Origin: Symsagittifera roscoffensis
Lineage: Eukaryota > Xenacoelomorpha > Acoela > Convolutidae
Assembly: GCF_963678635.1 (NCBI RefSeq)
Contig: NC_087063.1
Span: 8,152,386-8,216,385, forward strand
Reading direction: 5' to 3'
DNA: 64,000 nucleotides
Below, piece after piece: positions 9,365-22,206 of the stretch. The first letter of the stretch is position 1. Every line of letters begins with the position of its first letter. The notes under the pieces were generated by a model, which was not told the DNA's origin, did not search any database, and saw only the letters and a program-made list of their open reading frames with translations. The position numbers and the translations under genes are program-made.

Positions 9365-10940
9365 TTTGTAATCTTTCTTTAAATTGTATATTATACTTGA
9401 AAAGATCCTTAGGAAAGGGTATTTTGAATTCAGCATTTTGACGCATTTTGAGGTTTAAATATAGGTCCTTTAAAGTGGCATTGGCATTCATTTCAACAGC
9501 GGGGTTCGAATTGTTCGGGGATCATTTTTAAGAGCCCGTCACTTTAAATTTCTCTCAAGTAGAGAATATATCACGTGAAAGCTATCCGTTTTAATAGCAC
9601 TGATTGCCAAAGAAATTCTCAAACTTCCGTTCTATTCTGGTGAACAATCCGCTATTTGTTTAGAAAAAATAAATTTGTTCAGCTCGAAAACAATAAAATT
9701 ATTCAAACGGAGACACGCCAACTTATTTCAGTCTGCGTTTATTTAAATGTAATTTTCATGCCATATTTGGTTTGTTGGAATGAAAATGACCTCTCTACAA
9801 CTATGAAAGCCAATATAAGTTCTAAAAGGAAGCCACAAAACTCCCATTACCAGGAAAAATAATACGTTTTCTTTTATCGTACTAATCCATCACTTCGCAC
9901 ATCCAGAGGTTAAAATTACCGCTCTTAAATCAATCTGTATTTTTGAATTTTGCTCCAAATTTTTCCCAATTTCTCAATTTAAGGAAAGCAAAAAAGGACA
10001 TATGCGTCTAGCCATCAATCCGTATGATTGCCGGATGGCCCAATATTGTTTGAAGATAGATTAAAGAGATTTTCAAAAAATTTATATATTCCAGAACTTT
10101 TTTTGCCGGCGGTATAAATAAAAAAAATGGTCGAAGATGGTCCAGACTTACTAAAATCGAGCATAGAATCTTTAGTTGTAGGCGCCATATAACATCAAAT
10201 TTTGTAATTCATCAATGGTTGTCATTTAATTTATAACCATATTTTCTGTTCTATTGAGCAAACGAGTCGCACGAGTAACGTAGTACAATCATTTTGAGCT
10301 CTGCTTTTTTGACGCAAACTGCAGACAACACTTTTTAACCATATCCCTCTGTGTTTTGGCGGTGAAAACAAAAGGCCTACTAGCATGTATCGTCAAAATC
10401 TGATTTAATTATTTTCAATTGTTAAGGATCAGACACCTATCAATTGAATTTCAAACAGTCTTTTTTATTTTCACATCAAATTTTTTCAAATTTCGGTCAA
10501 ATATTGACTTCAAATTTTCAATTTGACAATAAAAACTTGAATCATTTTCAATATAATGCGAGATGTCGAATTATGGCCAAAACATCAACCCCCATATTAT
10601 TGATACAAAATGCCGTGGTTGATAAAGTTGACTGAATAATTAAATTCACAAATCAGTCAGATTTTATTTTCAAACATTTGTTTTATTTCTGAATCTCAAA
10701 GCAATCATTCTGAAAAGTGGTTCCATTCAATACTTTTCACACCAATATTTTCAGCGTGACAGCTGATTTGAATTATTTTAAAAGAAAAAACTGAAAAAAG
10801 TTTTATTGTACTAGTTTATCATTTCTCACAATCAGAGCTGTTTTACAAATTTTTCCGCGATCAGAATTTATTTCGCTGATTTGGTGCTCAACAGCTGACT
10901 TCAAAGAAGTTTTCACCGAAGCTGAATTTCGAACTCCAAA

Positions 10941-10996
10941 ATGGCCTCTGTACACCATCATCACAACTACAGCAGTTTATACTCGCCTATTCATCG
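10941..10996 (+). CDS. Possible short first exon (weak)
   Basis: ATG in the favourable context CAAAATGG opens MASVHHHHNYSSLYSPIHR before a GTTAGT donor-like site at 10997. Codon composition is more exon-like than the surroundings, but no partner exon was found downstream. It may be chance; listed only because the start context and donor coincide. Confidence 0.15.
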
Positions 10997-13137
10997 GTTA
11001 GTGATTGTAATAATACTAATTTGTGCTCAAACCAATTTTCTGATTCGGGCAATTCTTCTAAGTTCTATGAAACATTGCTCGATGAAATTACTAAAGTTTT
11101 GTTATTTAATAATACAAGCTAAATGACAGCGAAAAAACTAATGTGGAAAAAAAATTTTGTGGGAAAGATATGGAATAGGGAATAAGGACAATACACTAGT
11201 GGACAAAACTGAACGCATTTCAGGTTTTTATTCTCTAAAAGCCGATTTTTAAGAACCATGTCGGACAATATTTACTTTTGAAGTAATAAAATTTGTTCAT
11301 CGACCGACAGCAAATGATATAAACTTCCCTCTCTGTAAAGATCAATTTTCATTTTGAAGCACTTACCAGTTTTTTCCGCATCTGAAAAAGCTAGTTTTCA
11401 TCATCCGCTCTAACATTTTTTAAACCCGTAAAATTAAAAAAAAAAACAGCTGAGTTTAGAAAAGTTGTCATTATGATTATTTCAATTTTCTCGCTGATAA
11501 TGTTTCACGTCGTATGAACCATTTTGTACTCCGCTTATTCGAGAAAAAATTAACTTTTGGAAAAATAATTCACAATTTAGTGCAGATGGTAAAAACTAGT
11601 ATTTTTAGACTCGGAAAAAAACTGATAAGTCTTTGAAAACAAACATTGCTCTGATCATTTTCTCTCGATCTATGTAAAATTTTTGTTGAATTTACTTGTG
11701 AAAATTGTCTAACACCATCCTTGAAAAAAAAGCATTTGCACTTAATTTTGTCCACTAGTGTAATTTGCATGCAAGTTATAGATTTGAAGCTAATTGCCCT
11801 GTGAAAGAGTTATACCTTTGGCCTCTTGGTCAGGCAAAATCAGATACCTTAGATCAATTTTTGAGGAAATCTAGCGTTTCACATTATAGCCATATCAATT
11901 TTGATTTGGATTCGGAAAACAATTATTCCAAAAAATAAGCAGTATGAAGAAAAACTGGTCTGAATATTGCCATTTTTCAAAAAAATATACCGCTAAAGTG
12001 GATGGAAAGAGTCACGCTCAGCCTAGTCTTACGACTGTTTGAAAGTGTTTAAAGTATGTGTAAACTTTTTTCGATTTGTTTTTGGTAACCAGAAAAAAAT
12101 TTAAAACGAAAAAATTAATCAGTGAAAAATTGGAAGACTGTAAAAGAACGAGGAAACCGAAACAAAAATGATTGATTTGATCTTGAATTTCAAAAAAGTT
12201 TATGACAATCTTTTTTCTGATAAAGTTAACCCAATTCAAGAAAACACAAAAAATGGTTGGGTTTAGTATTTTACTGGGAACTCTAAAGTCTACAATCGGA
12301 ACTGAAAATCGTACAAGCTTTCTGTGCGATTTCTGCTTTTATAATTGCAGAGCGCAATTCATCTTACTTCAAGCAGATCAATTTGAATTGAACACAGAAA
12401 GTGTTTATATAGCTAAATGCATTCAAAATGCGTTTATATGTTTGAACTGAAGCATTTTCAGACTTTTCTGAAAAAACAGCAAAAAAATTATCAAAAATTT
12501 TATATGTGAAAAACATGATGTTCTTATAACTTCAAAGATAATTTGATAAACTTTCAATGCTTTTCATTTTATAAATTTTGCATAGGATTGCTATAGGCAA
12601 ATAATTTTGTGCTACTTGCAAAACAACTGGTTTTGTTAACTTTTTGAACTTTTTATCAAAAGAGGCTTGTTTTTAAATTTTTATTTGATTTTTGAAGCGA
12701 GCTACAAAAAGTGAAACTTACGGAGAAGATATCAAAATACGATCTGCCTTAGCGATTTTTTTCTTTTGCTTTATTAGATAAAAACTAACTAAAAGAAATA
12801 ACAAACCAATAAAAAATGTAGAAACGTTCGACCGGACTGCTGTCTATGTTTTCAAAGTTCTATTTTCAAATAGCTGCCTATCTTTTCCAAGAAGATTTTA
12901 ACCAAAAGTAAGGTATCAAAACAAAAGCGAGAGGAATCTCGTCTTTATTATCAGCGTCCTATCACTAAAAACTGAGTTATTGAAAACTGAGTTATTTAAA
13001 TCTGCGCTAGCATTTGAAACTTTGAAACAATAAATCAGCACCATCGAAACTTGTTTGGATTTTTAAGTGTCGTTAAGCGTAGTGAAGATTCTTATATAAA
13101 TTTTTTTTAATATTAAGATTTAGAAAAAAAACGTCTT

Positions 13138-13380
13138 AAAGTTTGTCCATGCTCAAATTTGAGTTTGAGTGGCATAATTTCTTATTAAGTTCAGTTCTTT
13201 TACTGTGTTAAAATGTAGACAACCTCCACTGTTGAACAGCAAAAATGTAAAAGTCACAAAACACATGATCGGCTTCTAAAGCTGATTTTGAATATAACTG
13301 TTCCAAGTGGAATAAAAACTATCTATTGATCCAGTTTTCTCAGTTTGAGTTAATTATTTCTAAAAAAAAGTCGAACAAAA
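13138..13380. repeat. Dispersed repeat R2, copy 1
   Basis: This block shares order and wording with 55,885-56,035 and 63,100-63,330. The shared steps are 'GTTCATGCTCAA', 'TTCAGTTC', 'CTCCACTGTT(G/A)AACAG', 'AAAACA..TGATC', then 'ATCCAGTTTT'. It lies just upstream of the LINE relic, so it may be part of that element's 5' region. Confidence 0.45.
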
Positions 13381-13509
13381 AAAATTTAAAAGAGCTTCAA
13401 ACTTTTGTGTTTGAAAAATTGGAATAAAATTTTGAGTTTTTTTTTTTAAAAAGCAAGTCAAGGTTTTTGTCTGTTTTTTGCGTTCCTTGAATTTTTTCAA
13501 CTATTTCTT

Positions 13510-15460
13510 GGCTATGTTTCGATTTACCGAATAAAAATCAAATTAAGTTTTTTGAAGTTGAAACGAGACATGTTGGACAAATTTTTACTCAATTCGTTTT
13601 GTCAGAGGCTTAAGTTGGCACCACGGGTTGGGAGCAAATCCTCAAACTTGATAGAGAAACTCAACACCCTGCAGAAAAACAATAGTTTCAAATTTAAATC
13701 AAGATTGAAAACTAAAAATGAAGAAACTCAAAGAAATCTAAGCTTATATCTGCAAAAGGTTCAGTACATCTACGAAACCAAACTCTTCAAGTAAGGCAAG
13801 TTCTCTGATAAAAAAGTATCTTAAATCAATATCCAAATGAACGGCGTTTCTTCAGAAATCAACCTTGAGTAAGAGGTTTCAAAAATCGATCTAGTCAAAG
13901 CTGAGCTGCTCAATCACTGCTTTCAAGACGTATTTTCGAAAAATGATTACAAAACCCGAATTATCCACCATAAGGAGCCAAATTTGAGATGCGTTAACTT
14001 CTCTTCGAATGGAAAAAAAATCAATCAAAGTGTAAGCAAGGCTAAGGGGTTGATAACATCAGCAGCGCTGGCCTCAAAAATCTTGCCAAATTGATGATAC
14101 TAAAATCTCTGCATATGATTTTCAACCTAATCGCAAACAAAGCTGTTTTCCATTCAAAGAGTCAATATTTAAGGAAGGCGACAACCAAGAAGCGCCAGAC
14201 CAATAAGTCTACTGTATGCGATCACCAAGCCGTTAGAAAAATTTAACTTTGATAAGCTATTGCCACTCATGTCTCCAAACTTTTCCGCAAACCAACCCGG
14301 ATTCCGATAAAAAAGCTCAACGACTTTTAACTTAATCGAATAGCTACAATGTGTTCCTACTGAACTAAACTAACCATGTTGCCCAAATTTGATTGCTTTC
14401 TATATCAATTTCCAAAAAGCCTTCGACAAATTATCACAACAACTACTTCTAGAAAAAAAATCCCAAAATTTGTCATTACTCGCAAAAGCCTCAACCGAAT
14501 ACAGATTTAAATAGAAGAGCGGAAGCAAATTGTCAGAATCATTTAACAAATATCCAGAGCTTTATCTGCTTTAATTGCAGCATCACATGGATTGCTACTG
14601 GGGCCCCTCTTCTTCCTGGTGTACATAACTGATTTTCCAGAAAACAATCTTTAACTTTGCGGACGAGTTCACAATCATCAGCGACAACCCCCTTACACTG
14701 AACATCGGTGTGACAAGAAAATATAGATGAAGTGCCACAATTTCATGTCATTGAATCTAACAAAAAGTAAATATATTGGCATTTAAAGTTCCTCAATTTT
14801 GTCACTTCCTAACGACACATTCAAATGAGCTGAAATAAAAAAAGCCCAAGTAGTCCTAATTTCTGAAAATTTATCATGAACTGATCATGCAAAGAAAAGA
14901 GCAGAAGAAGCTATCGATGCCTTTTACACTGTTACAACCAGTATTTATTTGGTCATCCGGAAAAAAATTTACATCTGCTGCGTTGTACCGATCATCTGCT
15001 ACGGTTCCAAAAACATGAAACCTAATATTAAATGAAAGTGTGCAAAGAAACACTTTAACCTGGATGTTTGCGTCGATACTTGTGTAGTTCAATATCAGAT
15101 AGAGTTCGAACATTAGATAACATCTGAGGTAGTTCTGAATGCATACTACCAGCAATCACTCAGAAAGAACAGAAGGATTAAAATTAAGACATCAAATTAT
15201 CAAATTCTTCTCGTTTAAAATGGAAACTGTTGTCAGGAAAAATTTTTGGCGCATATAAACTAAAATATGGCCTCGCTCGCTACAAAACACGGGCTGATCA
15301 CAAAAAAAAAGCGCCTCTCTTAGGTTCATGCCATTTAATGGCAGTTTTATGTACCCTTTAAGTGCAGTTATACGACCTACATTTTTGACGAACAAACCGT
15401 TTTGACGGTGTTGATTATGACGCTTGGATTATTTTGCTTGACGGCAGGTCACAGAGCAGA
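13510..15460 (+). pseudogene. Decayed non-LTR (LINE) retrotransposon reverse transcriptase
   Basis: In broken frames a recognisable series of LINE RT blocks appears in order. First comes a pre-RT linker (about 13,552-13,794, ending QKVQYIYETKLF), then KAELLNHCFQDVFSKND (about 13,890-13,950). Next are NQPGFR (about 14,290) and an AFYINFQKAFDK block (about 14,392-14,430, motif A, catalytic Asp). A GPLFFLVYITDFPE block follows (about 14,605-14,640), then FADE where FADD is expected (about 14,656-14,667), and VVPIICYGS (about 14,982-15,008). Many stops and frameshifts separate these, and the second catalytic Asp of the FADD box reads as Glu. It is plainly dead. The clade cannot be fixed, but the block order fits the jockey/CR1-like group. 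Confidence 0.7.
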
Positions 15461-16180
15461 ATAGAGTAACAATTTAAATTCATTTTTCAGTTGTCAAACA
15501 AACTAATCTGAAAATAAAACATATTTTCAAGAAGCTGTTTTTTTCTGGGTCGCTCCAACTTTTTGTGCCGCACCAAATTGACCATACTGTAACCAGCATG
15601 CTGGATTCAACTTCTCCGTCAAAATACCTGGCTAAAGGCACTCATGTAACTTATGAATTCTCTTCACCTTAAAGTTACTCTTCGTTCACCCTCAAATAAC
15701 TCGGTTGATCCAACTGAATTTTGAAAATCAAACTAGTTGGCTACGACACCCTTTTCACGTGCAGATCTTTGCGCCGTATTTGGGAAAATTTAAGTGGTGT
15801 ATAAAAATCGGAAGATTTAAAAAAATTAAAATTGGTTATACGAAAATCTAAAACGCTAGACGCCTTAAAACAGACAGTTTGTGTCTAATGGCGATATACC
15901 AAAATGATCTGCATTTTATAAAAGAAATGTATAAAAAGTGATGAAATGTTAGATATGTTCTGGAAACAATTTATTATAATAATTGTTATTATTACTTGTT
16001 TTCTCCGTTCACTTCATTCACCGAGTTCACAAAAAAAACACATTCGGTCTAGCACAACCCAGATTTCACCCCAAAGTATCCCCGTGTTAACAATACGGGT
16101 GATAACATACATGATAAGCGTCTGCAGTCATGGCAGCTAAGAAAAGGTGGTAAAATCTAAATCGTAAAAATATATCAAGG

Positions 16181-16245
16181 TGGAGGTGGAGATTGAACCT
16201 CATACCCACGCCCCCACACCAACACCAGTCATTGCGGCTAGCAAA
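16181..16245 (-). repeat. tRNA-like sequence (weak)
   Basis: On the minus strand the segment ends with GAGGTTCAATCTCC, a near-consensus pol III B box in a short T-arm-like hairpin. A GACTGGTGTTGG stretch lies upstream in the A-box position. Cloverleaf pairing is poor, so a SINE head or tRNA relic is more likely than a working tRNA. Confidence 0.25.
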
Positions 16246-16454
16246 ACTTCTTGATCGGGATGGGCAGTAAATACGATACTGGTTTTCACTAACAAAAAAG
16301 ATTTTTTTTTGAAATTTTTCTGGAGTTTATCAATCGAATCTTCAACTAAAGTAGAATTCGAATCGAAGTCTTCTGTGTTCCTGAAAAGCATTTACCATAA
16401 TAACTGCCATTCTGGACCATTCAAATTAAAATCAAATTTACGAGAAGCTGGAGC

Positions 16455-16582
16455 GATCCAGTAAAGGTCCCAGTAAAAATTTCCAACATCAAGAAAGATC
16501 CCTGTAAAAAAATCCCCTGTAAAAGATCCCATCAAAAAAGATCCCTGTAAAAGGTCCCATCAGTAAAAGGTCTCATCAATGT
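16455..16582. repeat. Short degenerate tandem repeat
   Basis: Units of about 14-20 bp with core AGATCCCWGTAAAA or GGTCCCATCAGTAAAA occur about seven times in succession with substitutions and small gaps. Confidence 0.65.
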
Positions 16583-16905
16583 AAATACTTATTCTGTTAA
16601 TTAATAATTAATTTTGGCCTGATGTTTTTTTTTCGGTCAAATTTCATCGGCTAGAGGGCCGCCGGTGCCCAGGAGAGACGTTGGCTCAACATAACAGTTC
16701 TTAAGAGTTTTTTTAGATCAGACTATTTCAAGTTTTTTCGGTAAAAATAATGAAAAAATTGATATGTACAATAAACTGAAACAGAGGAAAATGGAACGGT
16801 GATTTTATGGTTGATCGAAAAAATCAAAAAAATCTGAACGACTCTCATTGTTTAGATTTTATCAATTTAATCTCGATTGGTAATATAGACTCATTCACTT
16901 AATTA

Positions 16906-17027
16906 AAAATAATTGAAAAATGCTTCAAAATTAACAATATGATATCAAAAGTTGTCGCATTTTTTCAAAATAATTGAAAAATGCTTTAAAATTAACATTA
17001 TGATATCAAAAGTTGTCGTATTTTCGT
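16906..17027. repeat. 61-bp tandem duplication
   Basis: Two adjacent copies starting AAAATAATTGAAAAATGCTT (16,906 and 16,967). They differ at only a few bases through the GATATCAAAAGTTGTCG segment. Confidence 0.85.
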
Positions 17028-17239
17028 ATAATTTTATTCGCTAATTAAGTCGTTAAAATCTAAATTTTATTCAAATCGTTTCATCTGCGCATTCAATTTT
17101 AGTTTCCGCAGCTGTGCTTGTTAACCAACATTAAACTTGCAAGAACAGACCTGAGGTTTTTCTTATGATGCTCACAATCAGGTCATTCTGTTTCCGAATT
17201 AAAATTGATACGAAGAGATTGAAAATTTAAAGAAAAACA

Positions 17240-18185
17240 AGACTGCTCGTATCAGGACGGAGCCCTGAATGTTCTCTGCCTTTTAAGGTTTATGGAGCAG
17301 TAATAACATTAAAAAAATAAATGAAATAAAACAAAATGATTTTTTTTCTGAAAATCATCCCCCACACGCCATATAAAATAAAAAAAGGATAAATTTTGCT
17401 CCTTGATACAAATCAATTACGGCAAATAAGCTTCGTTTAACCAATTTGGAACAATTTCTAAGACGAATTAAATCTCCGCTTACGCGTTAATAGCGCGAAA
17501 TGTATATCGCGCGTTAATAGTCCCAAATTGGTTAAAATGGCCAAAATGGCAATCTTTAGACCCTCATAACTTTACAAAAAATGTTCCCAGGTGAAATATT
17601 TTTTCAAATTTAAGCTCAGGACAACAATACCTTCCGAGTGATATGAAAAAATTCCGTCAAAAAGGGCTAGTTAAAAAGTCGAAAATTGTCTGAAGAAAAA
17701 AAAACCCACACAGAGCAAAAATATTCCATTACTTTCGTATCGAAAGTCGGAACAACAAGAATGCTCGCGAAGCCCTGAATTTTTTGACTACTTTTTAAGG
17801 TTTATGGAGCAATAATAGCCTGAAAAAATTAAATGTATTAAAAAAAATGAAATTTTTTTTTTCTGAAATTTGAAATTTTTTATGAAAATCATCACCCCAC
17901 ACGCCATATAAAGTACAAAAGGATAGATTTCGCTCATTGTAACAACCAAATCAATTGTGGCAAATAAGCTTCCTTCAACAACCAACTTGGAACGATTTCT
18001 AAGACGTATGAAATCTCCGCTTACGCGTTAATAGCGCGAAATATATCGGCCAAACTCGCAATCTTTAAACCCCGCATAACTTTACGAAAAAAAGATCAGG
18101 ACAACAATATCTTCCGACTGATATTTAAAAATTTTGTCAAACATGGCTAGTTAAATAGTCGAAATTTGTCTGAAGAAAAAAAAAC
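17240..18185. repeat. Dispersed repeat R1, two tandem copies
   Basis: Two ~470-480-bp units (about 17,240-17,705 and 17,706-18,185) share a series of blocks. These are GAGCCCTGAAT or similar, TTTTAAGGTTTATGGAGCA, CCACACGCCATATAAA, CTCCGCTTACGCGTTAATAG, CCCTCATAACTTTA-like and GTCTGAAGAAAAAAAA. The same blocks recur near 43.6-44.1 kb and 52.6-53.5 kb. No ORF or clear terminal repeats are visible, so the class is unknown. Confidence 0.7.
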
Positions 18186-18689
18186 CACCCCGAGCACAAA
18201 TATCAAATATTCCGTTACCTTCGTATCGAAATTCGGAACAATAATGGTTATATTAGTCAATTTGTTAATCATTTCCACAGAAAACTGCAGTCAATTAAGG
18301 CCACGGTCATTGTGTTCAGCTGCCTTTTGGTTCTTCTCTCTAAACGCTGATAAAATAAATCAAACCCAACTAAGTAAAACGCTCCTTTAAACTTTTTTCT
18401 GAAAAATTAACTGCGGTCAGAATTTTCTATTTGATCTTCAAAGCAATCAGGTCTTCTTGTTCTTGTCAAAATTTTTGTGAACAAGATAGCAGTGAAAATT
18501 AATTTTTCAAGGAAATTACAAAGTTTTTTAAATTTTAAACCTGGATATGAACTTCCATTGTTACTAATTGTTTTGAGATTACTTACCTTTGTGAGACATT
18601 TTTTGGTCTTTGAAATGCACTCAGAGTCATGCGTTTTAAAATTGACTTCCGATATATATTTTTCATATGCAACTCAAAACCAGGAGACG

Positions 18690-19850
18690 AAAAGATTGGG
18701 CTTGGCGCCGGTTTATCTAGACAAGTTTAAATTCCTTAGATAACTTTGTTCGATACCATATTTTAGCAGCATGCAAGTTATTCCGGCTCATTCCAACTTA
18801 TTTTTGGCTTAGGTGAAAAGATTTATTTTTGAAAAAATTCCAATAAGTGTCTCAAAATTTTTGATAAATTCAGTCCTGGGAGCAAGTTATTTAGTTTTAT
18901 CAACTGGATGTACTTTTTAAAATTCTCATCAAAGGATTGAAAAAAGTTTGTAATTTTGTTTTATCCATTGAAAATAATGGCAGCTTTGAAATTGATTCAG
19001 TGATTTTGTTAGATAGTTTTTCAAAAAATTTGCCTCCATGTGCCGATTTTTTTATCGCAAGCGTACGTATACCCACTTCTGCGCAAAAATTAAGTTTCAC
19101 AATGGCTGGGCCAACTGAGTAGTTTTTAGCTTTCTCAGAAACTTCACGAGATGGCTAAATTTTTTCTTAAAAAAAACTTTGATTAATAATCGATTTATTT
19201 TGACAAATTTTGTGTTACGAGCTTTAAACCTTAAATAAATCTGGTTGTATTAGCTCAAATTAAAATCGATACCTATAAATTTTGCAGACAAAAAAAGATT
19301 TTTCATCCCGATTAATAAATAGGTAACGGAAAAAAATGTGCTCAATGCGAGTTTGTCCAGACAAGTTTAAAATCTTAAGATAATTTTACTTGATAGCATA
19401 TGTTAGCAGCATGCAAATTATCCGGCTCAAAAGCTTAATTCCAACTTAGTTTGTGGCTAGATTGAAAATGTTTTTTTTTTTATCCATTGAAAATTATTAC
19501 AGTTTTGAAATTGATTCATTGATTTTCTTAGATAAGTTTTTGAAAATATACCTCCATATGCCGGTTTTTTGATAGCAAGGGTAGATATACCAACATCTGC
19601 GCAAAAACTAATATTTAAAACTTCAAGAATCGAAAATTTTGACAAGTTTTGTGTTATGAACATTAAACCTTGTAGACACTTGTTTGTTTCAGCTCAAAAT
19701 AAACATAATATCTAAACGTTTTGCATAAAAAAGTTTTTTTATCCCGATTCTTAAGTAGGTGACGGAAAAAATTTGCTCAAGGCGAGTTCATCCAGACAAG
19801 TTTAAATTCTCTAGATAATTTTATTTGATAGCATATTTTCCAGCTCCAAC
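18690..19850. repeat. Degenerate three-unit tandem array
   Basis: The block CCAGACAAGTTTAAA...AGATAA...GATAGCATAT...CAGCATGCAA recurs near 18,715, 19,358 and 19,792. Intervening blocks (GCGCAAAAA(T/C)TAA, and GATTAATAAATAGGTAACGG or its variant) also recur. Units are about 440-640 bp with many indels. Confidence 0.65.
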
Positions 19851-20389
19851 GTGTTTTCGGCTAGCTTAGTTCCAATATAAATTTGGCTAGTTAGTGGATC
19901 ATAAGAAAACGTTGCAAATTATAAGACTTCATGCAATATAAATTGATTTGCACTTGATTTTGCGTGTTGCATCATTTACAGAAATTATTATTTTTTAGTT
20001 TTTCTAAAATTTGATTATCAAAACTACTTCAGGCAACTTGAAGGACAGTCGTAGCATTGAGGACTTTGCGCTAATAATTGTGTTTGCCCTGTTTTACAGT
20101 AAAATTAGTATACTGAGAATCTATAATCTATATGCTAAGAATCCTGCAAAACCGATTCTGAAAAACTGTTATATGTTTTTCATTAAGACTTGGACATACT
20201 TAAAACTTAATTGACAAATTCAACCCAGGCGAGGAACTAGTTTGATTTTGTTTTCATTTTCAATTTTAATAATCAGGTAAAAAACAATATTTCAGATAAT
20301 TGATGATGTGAGACTATGTTCACCAGGTTATTGTGGCTAAAAAGATTTGGAAGAAATAATTGTCAAAAAAATGTTCCAGAATTGCAGCA

Positions 20390-20486
20390 GGCTTTGTTGG
20401 AACTCAATTACATGCACCATTAAAGAAAGATAAAACACCAGGCTTTTTGGAACTCAATTACATGTACTATTGTAGAATGATAAAAC
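20390..20486. repeat. Short direct duplication
   Basis: The phrase GGAACTCAATTACATG followed by an ATTRWAGAAWGATAAAACA-like tail occurs twice about 59 bp apart. Surrounding DNA (19,850-21,230) otherwise shows no gene or motif. Confidence 0.6.
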
Positions 20487-21230
20487 AATTAATTCCAAAA
20501 AAAACAATGTCAGAAAAAACTTCAATCAAAGAGATTGCCGCTGTTTAACATTTAAAATGACATAACTCAGCTGAGAAACCACAATTTGCGGGAAAAAAAT
20601 GCTTTAAGTAAGACATTTTTAGTCTAAGGCACGGTTTTAACCTCTGCGTCAAAAGTGCCGTGTCAGAATTGAACTTGAAATGATTAGCTATTGAAAGTGT
20701 GAGAGCTTTCATAAAAATTGATTTATTGATTAGCAATTGAAATTGTGAGAGTTATCTAACAAAAAAACTGATTCAGTTCTCTACGGAAAAAAAACAATGT
20801 TTCCGTTGGATGATTGCAAGCGTACTTTTACTGCTTCATGAGCGAAATAAGGCTCAATTCAGCTGAATTTTGCTTTAAAAAGTACCAACCAAATTCTACT
20901 ATTTATTTTAAATTTTTCGAGAGCCGGTTGAAATTTTTTTCTTTTTAAAAAGTCTCAAGAATTTTTCATCATTTCTGTGCTTGGAGCACTTTAAAATGGT
21001 TGTTATTTTTCAAATTCACACCAAAGGGTTGAAAAAAAAATGCTGGCAAAAATTTTTTAAAGTCCAAATTCCGAGCCAGACAACGGAATTTGTATACTCT
21101 TTTGGTTTTCTCCAGACAAAATTTTATTCTTTGAAAAACGTTTTGGAATGCCATTATTGGCTAAGGGCGAAATAATCCGGTTCAAAGAGCGTTATATTGA
21201 ATTTATTTGAGACTCCATAACGTATCTATT

Positions 21231-21358
21231 GAACATGAGACTGCGCACGGCAAAAAAAAAGACTCTCGCGCACGGCAAAACATATCTTTAAAATCATGTT
21301 TTTGTAGATATAAAACAGGACGAGAATCAATTATTCTGCCGTGCACAATAGCATGTTC
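21231..21358. repeat. Small inverted-repeat element
   Basis: The left arm TTGAACATG..(A)CTGCGCACGGCA (from about 21,231) pairs with the right arm TGCCGTGCACAAT..CATGTTCAA (to about 21,356). The left arm contains an extra direct copy of GCGCACGGCAAAA. Size and layout resemble a tiny non-autonomous MITE; no target duplication was settled. Confidence 0.55.
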
Positions 21359-21954
21359 AAATTGACTTATTTTTCTTTATACCGAAGTATATCTAGCTTT
21401 TTCATAGATCTCTATGCTTACTGGTCTTACTGAAGAACAAAATGCAGAATATGTTTTTCGCAATTGAAACACATTTTTATTTGAAAAAATTTTCTCAATC
21501 TAAAAAGTACTGCTAGTGCATTATGGCGACCCCCTGATGGTTTCGAATGCACTTTACGTCAGTTGAAAAATTTGGAATTGAATAAATAAAACGAAAAATT
21601 AAAAAAAAAAATAAAATAGTTTATACTTCTAGTTTTTACTATTTAAAAAAAAATTTGAAAAAATTAATGTTTTTTTCATTTATCCCCCCACACGCCAAAT
21701 TTTTCAAAAATCTGAGATACAATGTCACAAACTGACAGAATAAAAAAATGCTTGTATTTTACGCACAAAAACATGCAGCAAACATGGCTCCAAATTCCAG
21801 CAAATACATGCTTTGCGAACTCAAATTCTCATCCAAAGTCAGGCCAAAGTAACAAAATTTATCATTAACTTTGAAAACACATTTTTCACTAATGAATTTT
21901 CTGTGATCAACCGTAAAGACCCCCCTAATGAGCTGGGGACGATTAATTTTAGGG

Positions 21955-22206
21955 CGAACAAACTACATATATATTTCTTTAAAAAGTAACTTTGAAAGTA
22001 AAATAAATTGATCTTATTTACAAAAAAATTATCGAAAAATAGTTATAATTAGTATTTTGAGTAAAATAAAATATAAAAATAGCTATCGATGTTCCATTCA
22101 AAAACACTTTTCTCAAACAAGTTGTTCTGCGCTTTTTTTTAAATTTATATTTTATTTTGTATTTAAATTAATACAGTGGCTAGGAGGATATTCTACGGTA
22201 AGTCAC
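21955..22206 (+). repeat. Direct repeat flanking the gypsy element, left copy
   Basis: It begins CGAACAAACTACATATATAT and ends CTACGGTAAGTCAC, abutting the 5' LTR exactly. It matches 29,332-29,591 with only a handful of substitutions and small indels. It is far longer than the 4-6 bp target duplication expected for an LTR element. Origin is discussed in findings. Confidence 0.9.

Larger units (their letters stand above)
8791..13500. other. AT-rich non-coding stretch with one MITE
   Basis: Apart from the hAT-type MITE copy at about 9037-9364 there is no convincing gene. Short frames are scattered and have no recognisable motif. A possible first-exon-like sequence starts at ATG 10941 in a good Kozak context and is followed by a GT donor at 10997. 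Around 13138-13380 is a copy of a dispersed repeat also seen near 55.9 kb and 63.1 kb. Confidence 0.6.
15461..17230. other. Non-coding AT-rich DNA with short repeats
   Basis: No gene was recognised. It holds a tRNA-like B-box sequence (16,181-16,245), a run of AGATCCCTGTAAAA-like units (16,455-16,582) and a 61-bp tandem duplication (16,906-17,027). Confidence 0.6.
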
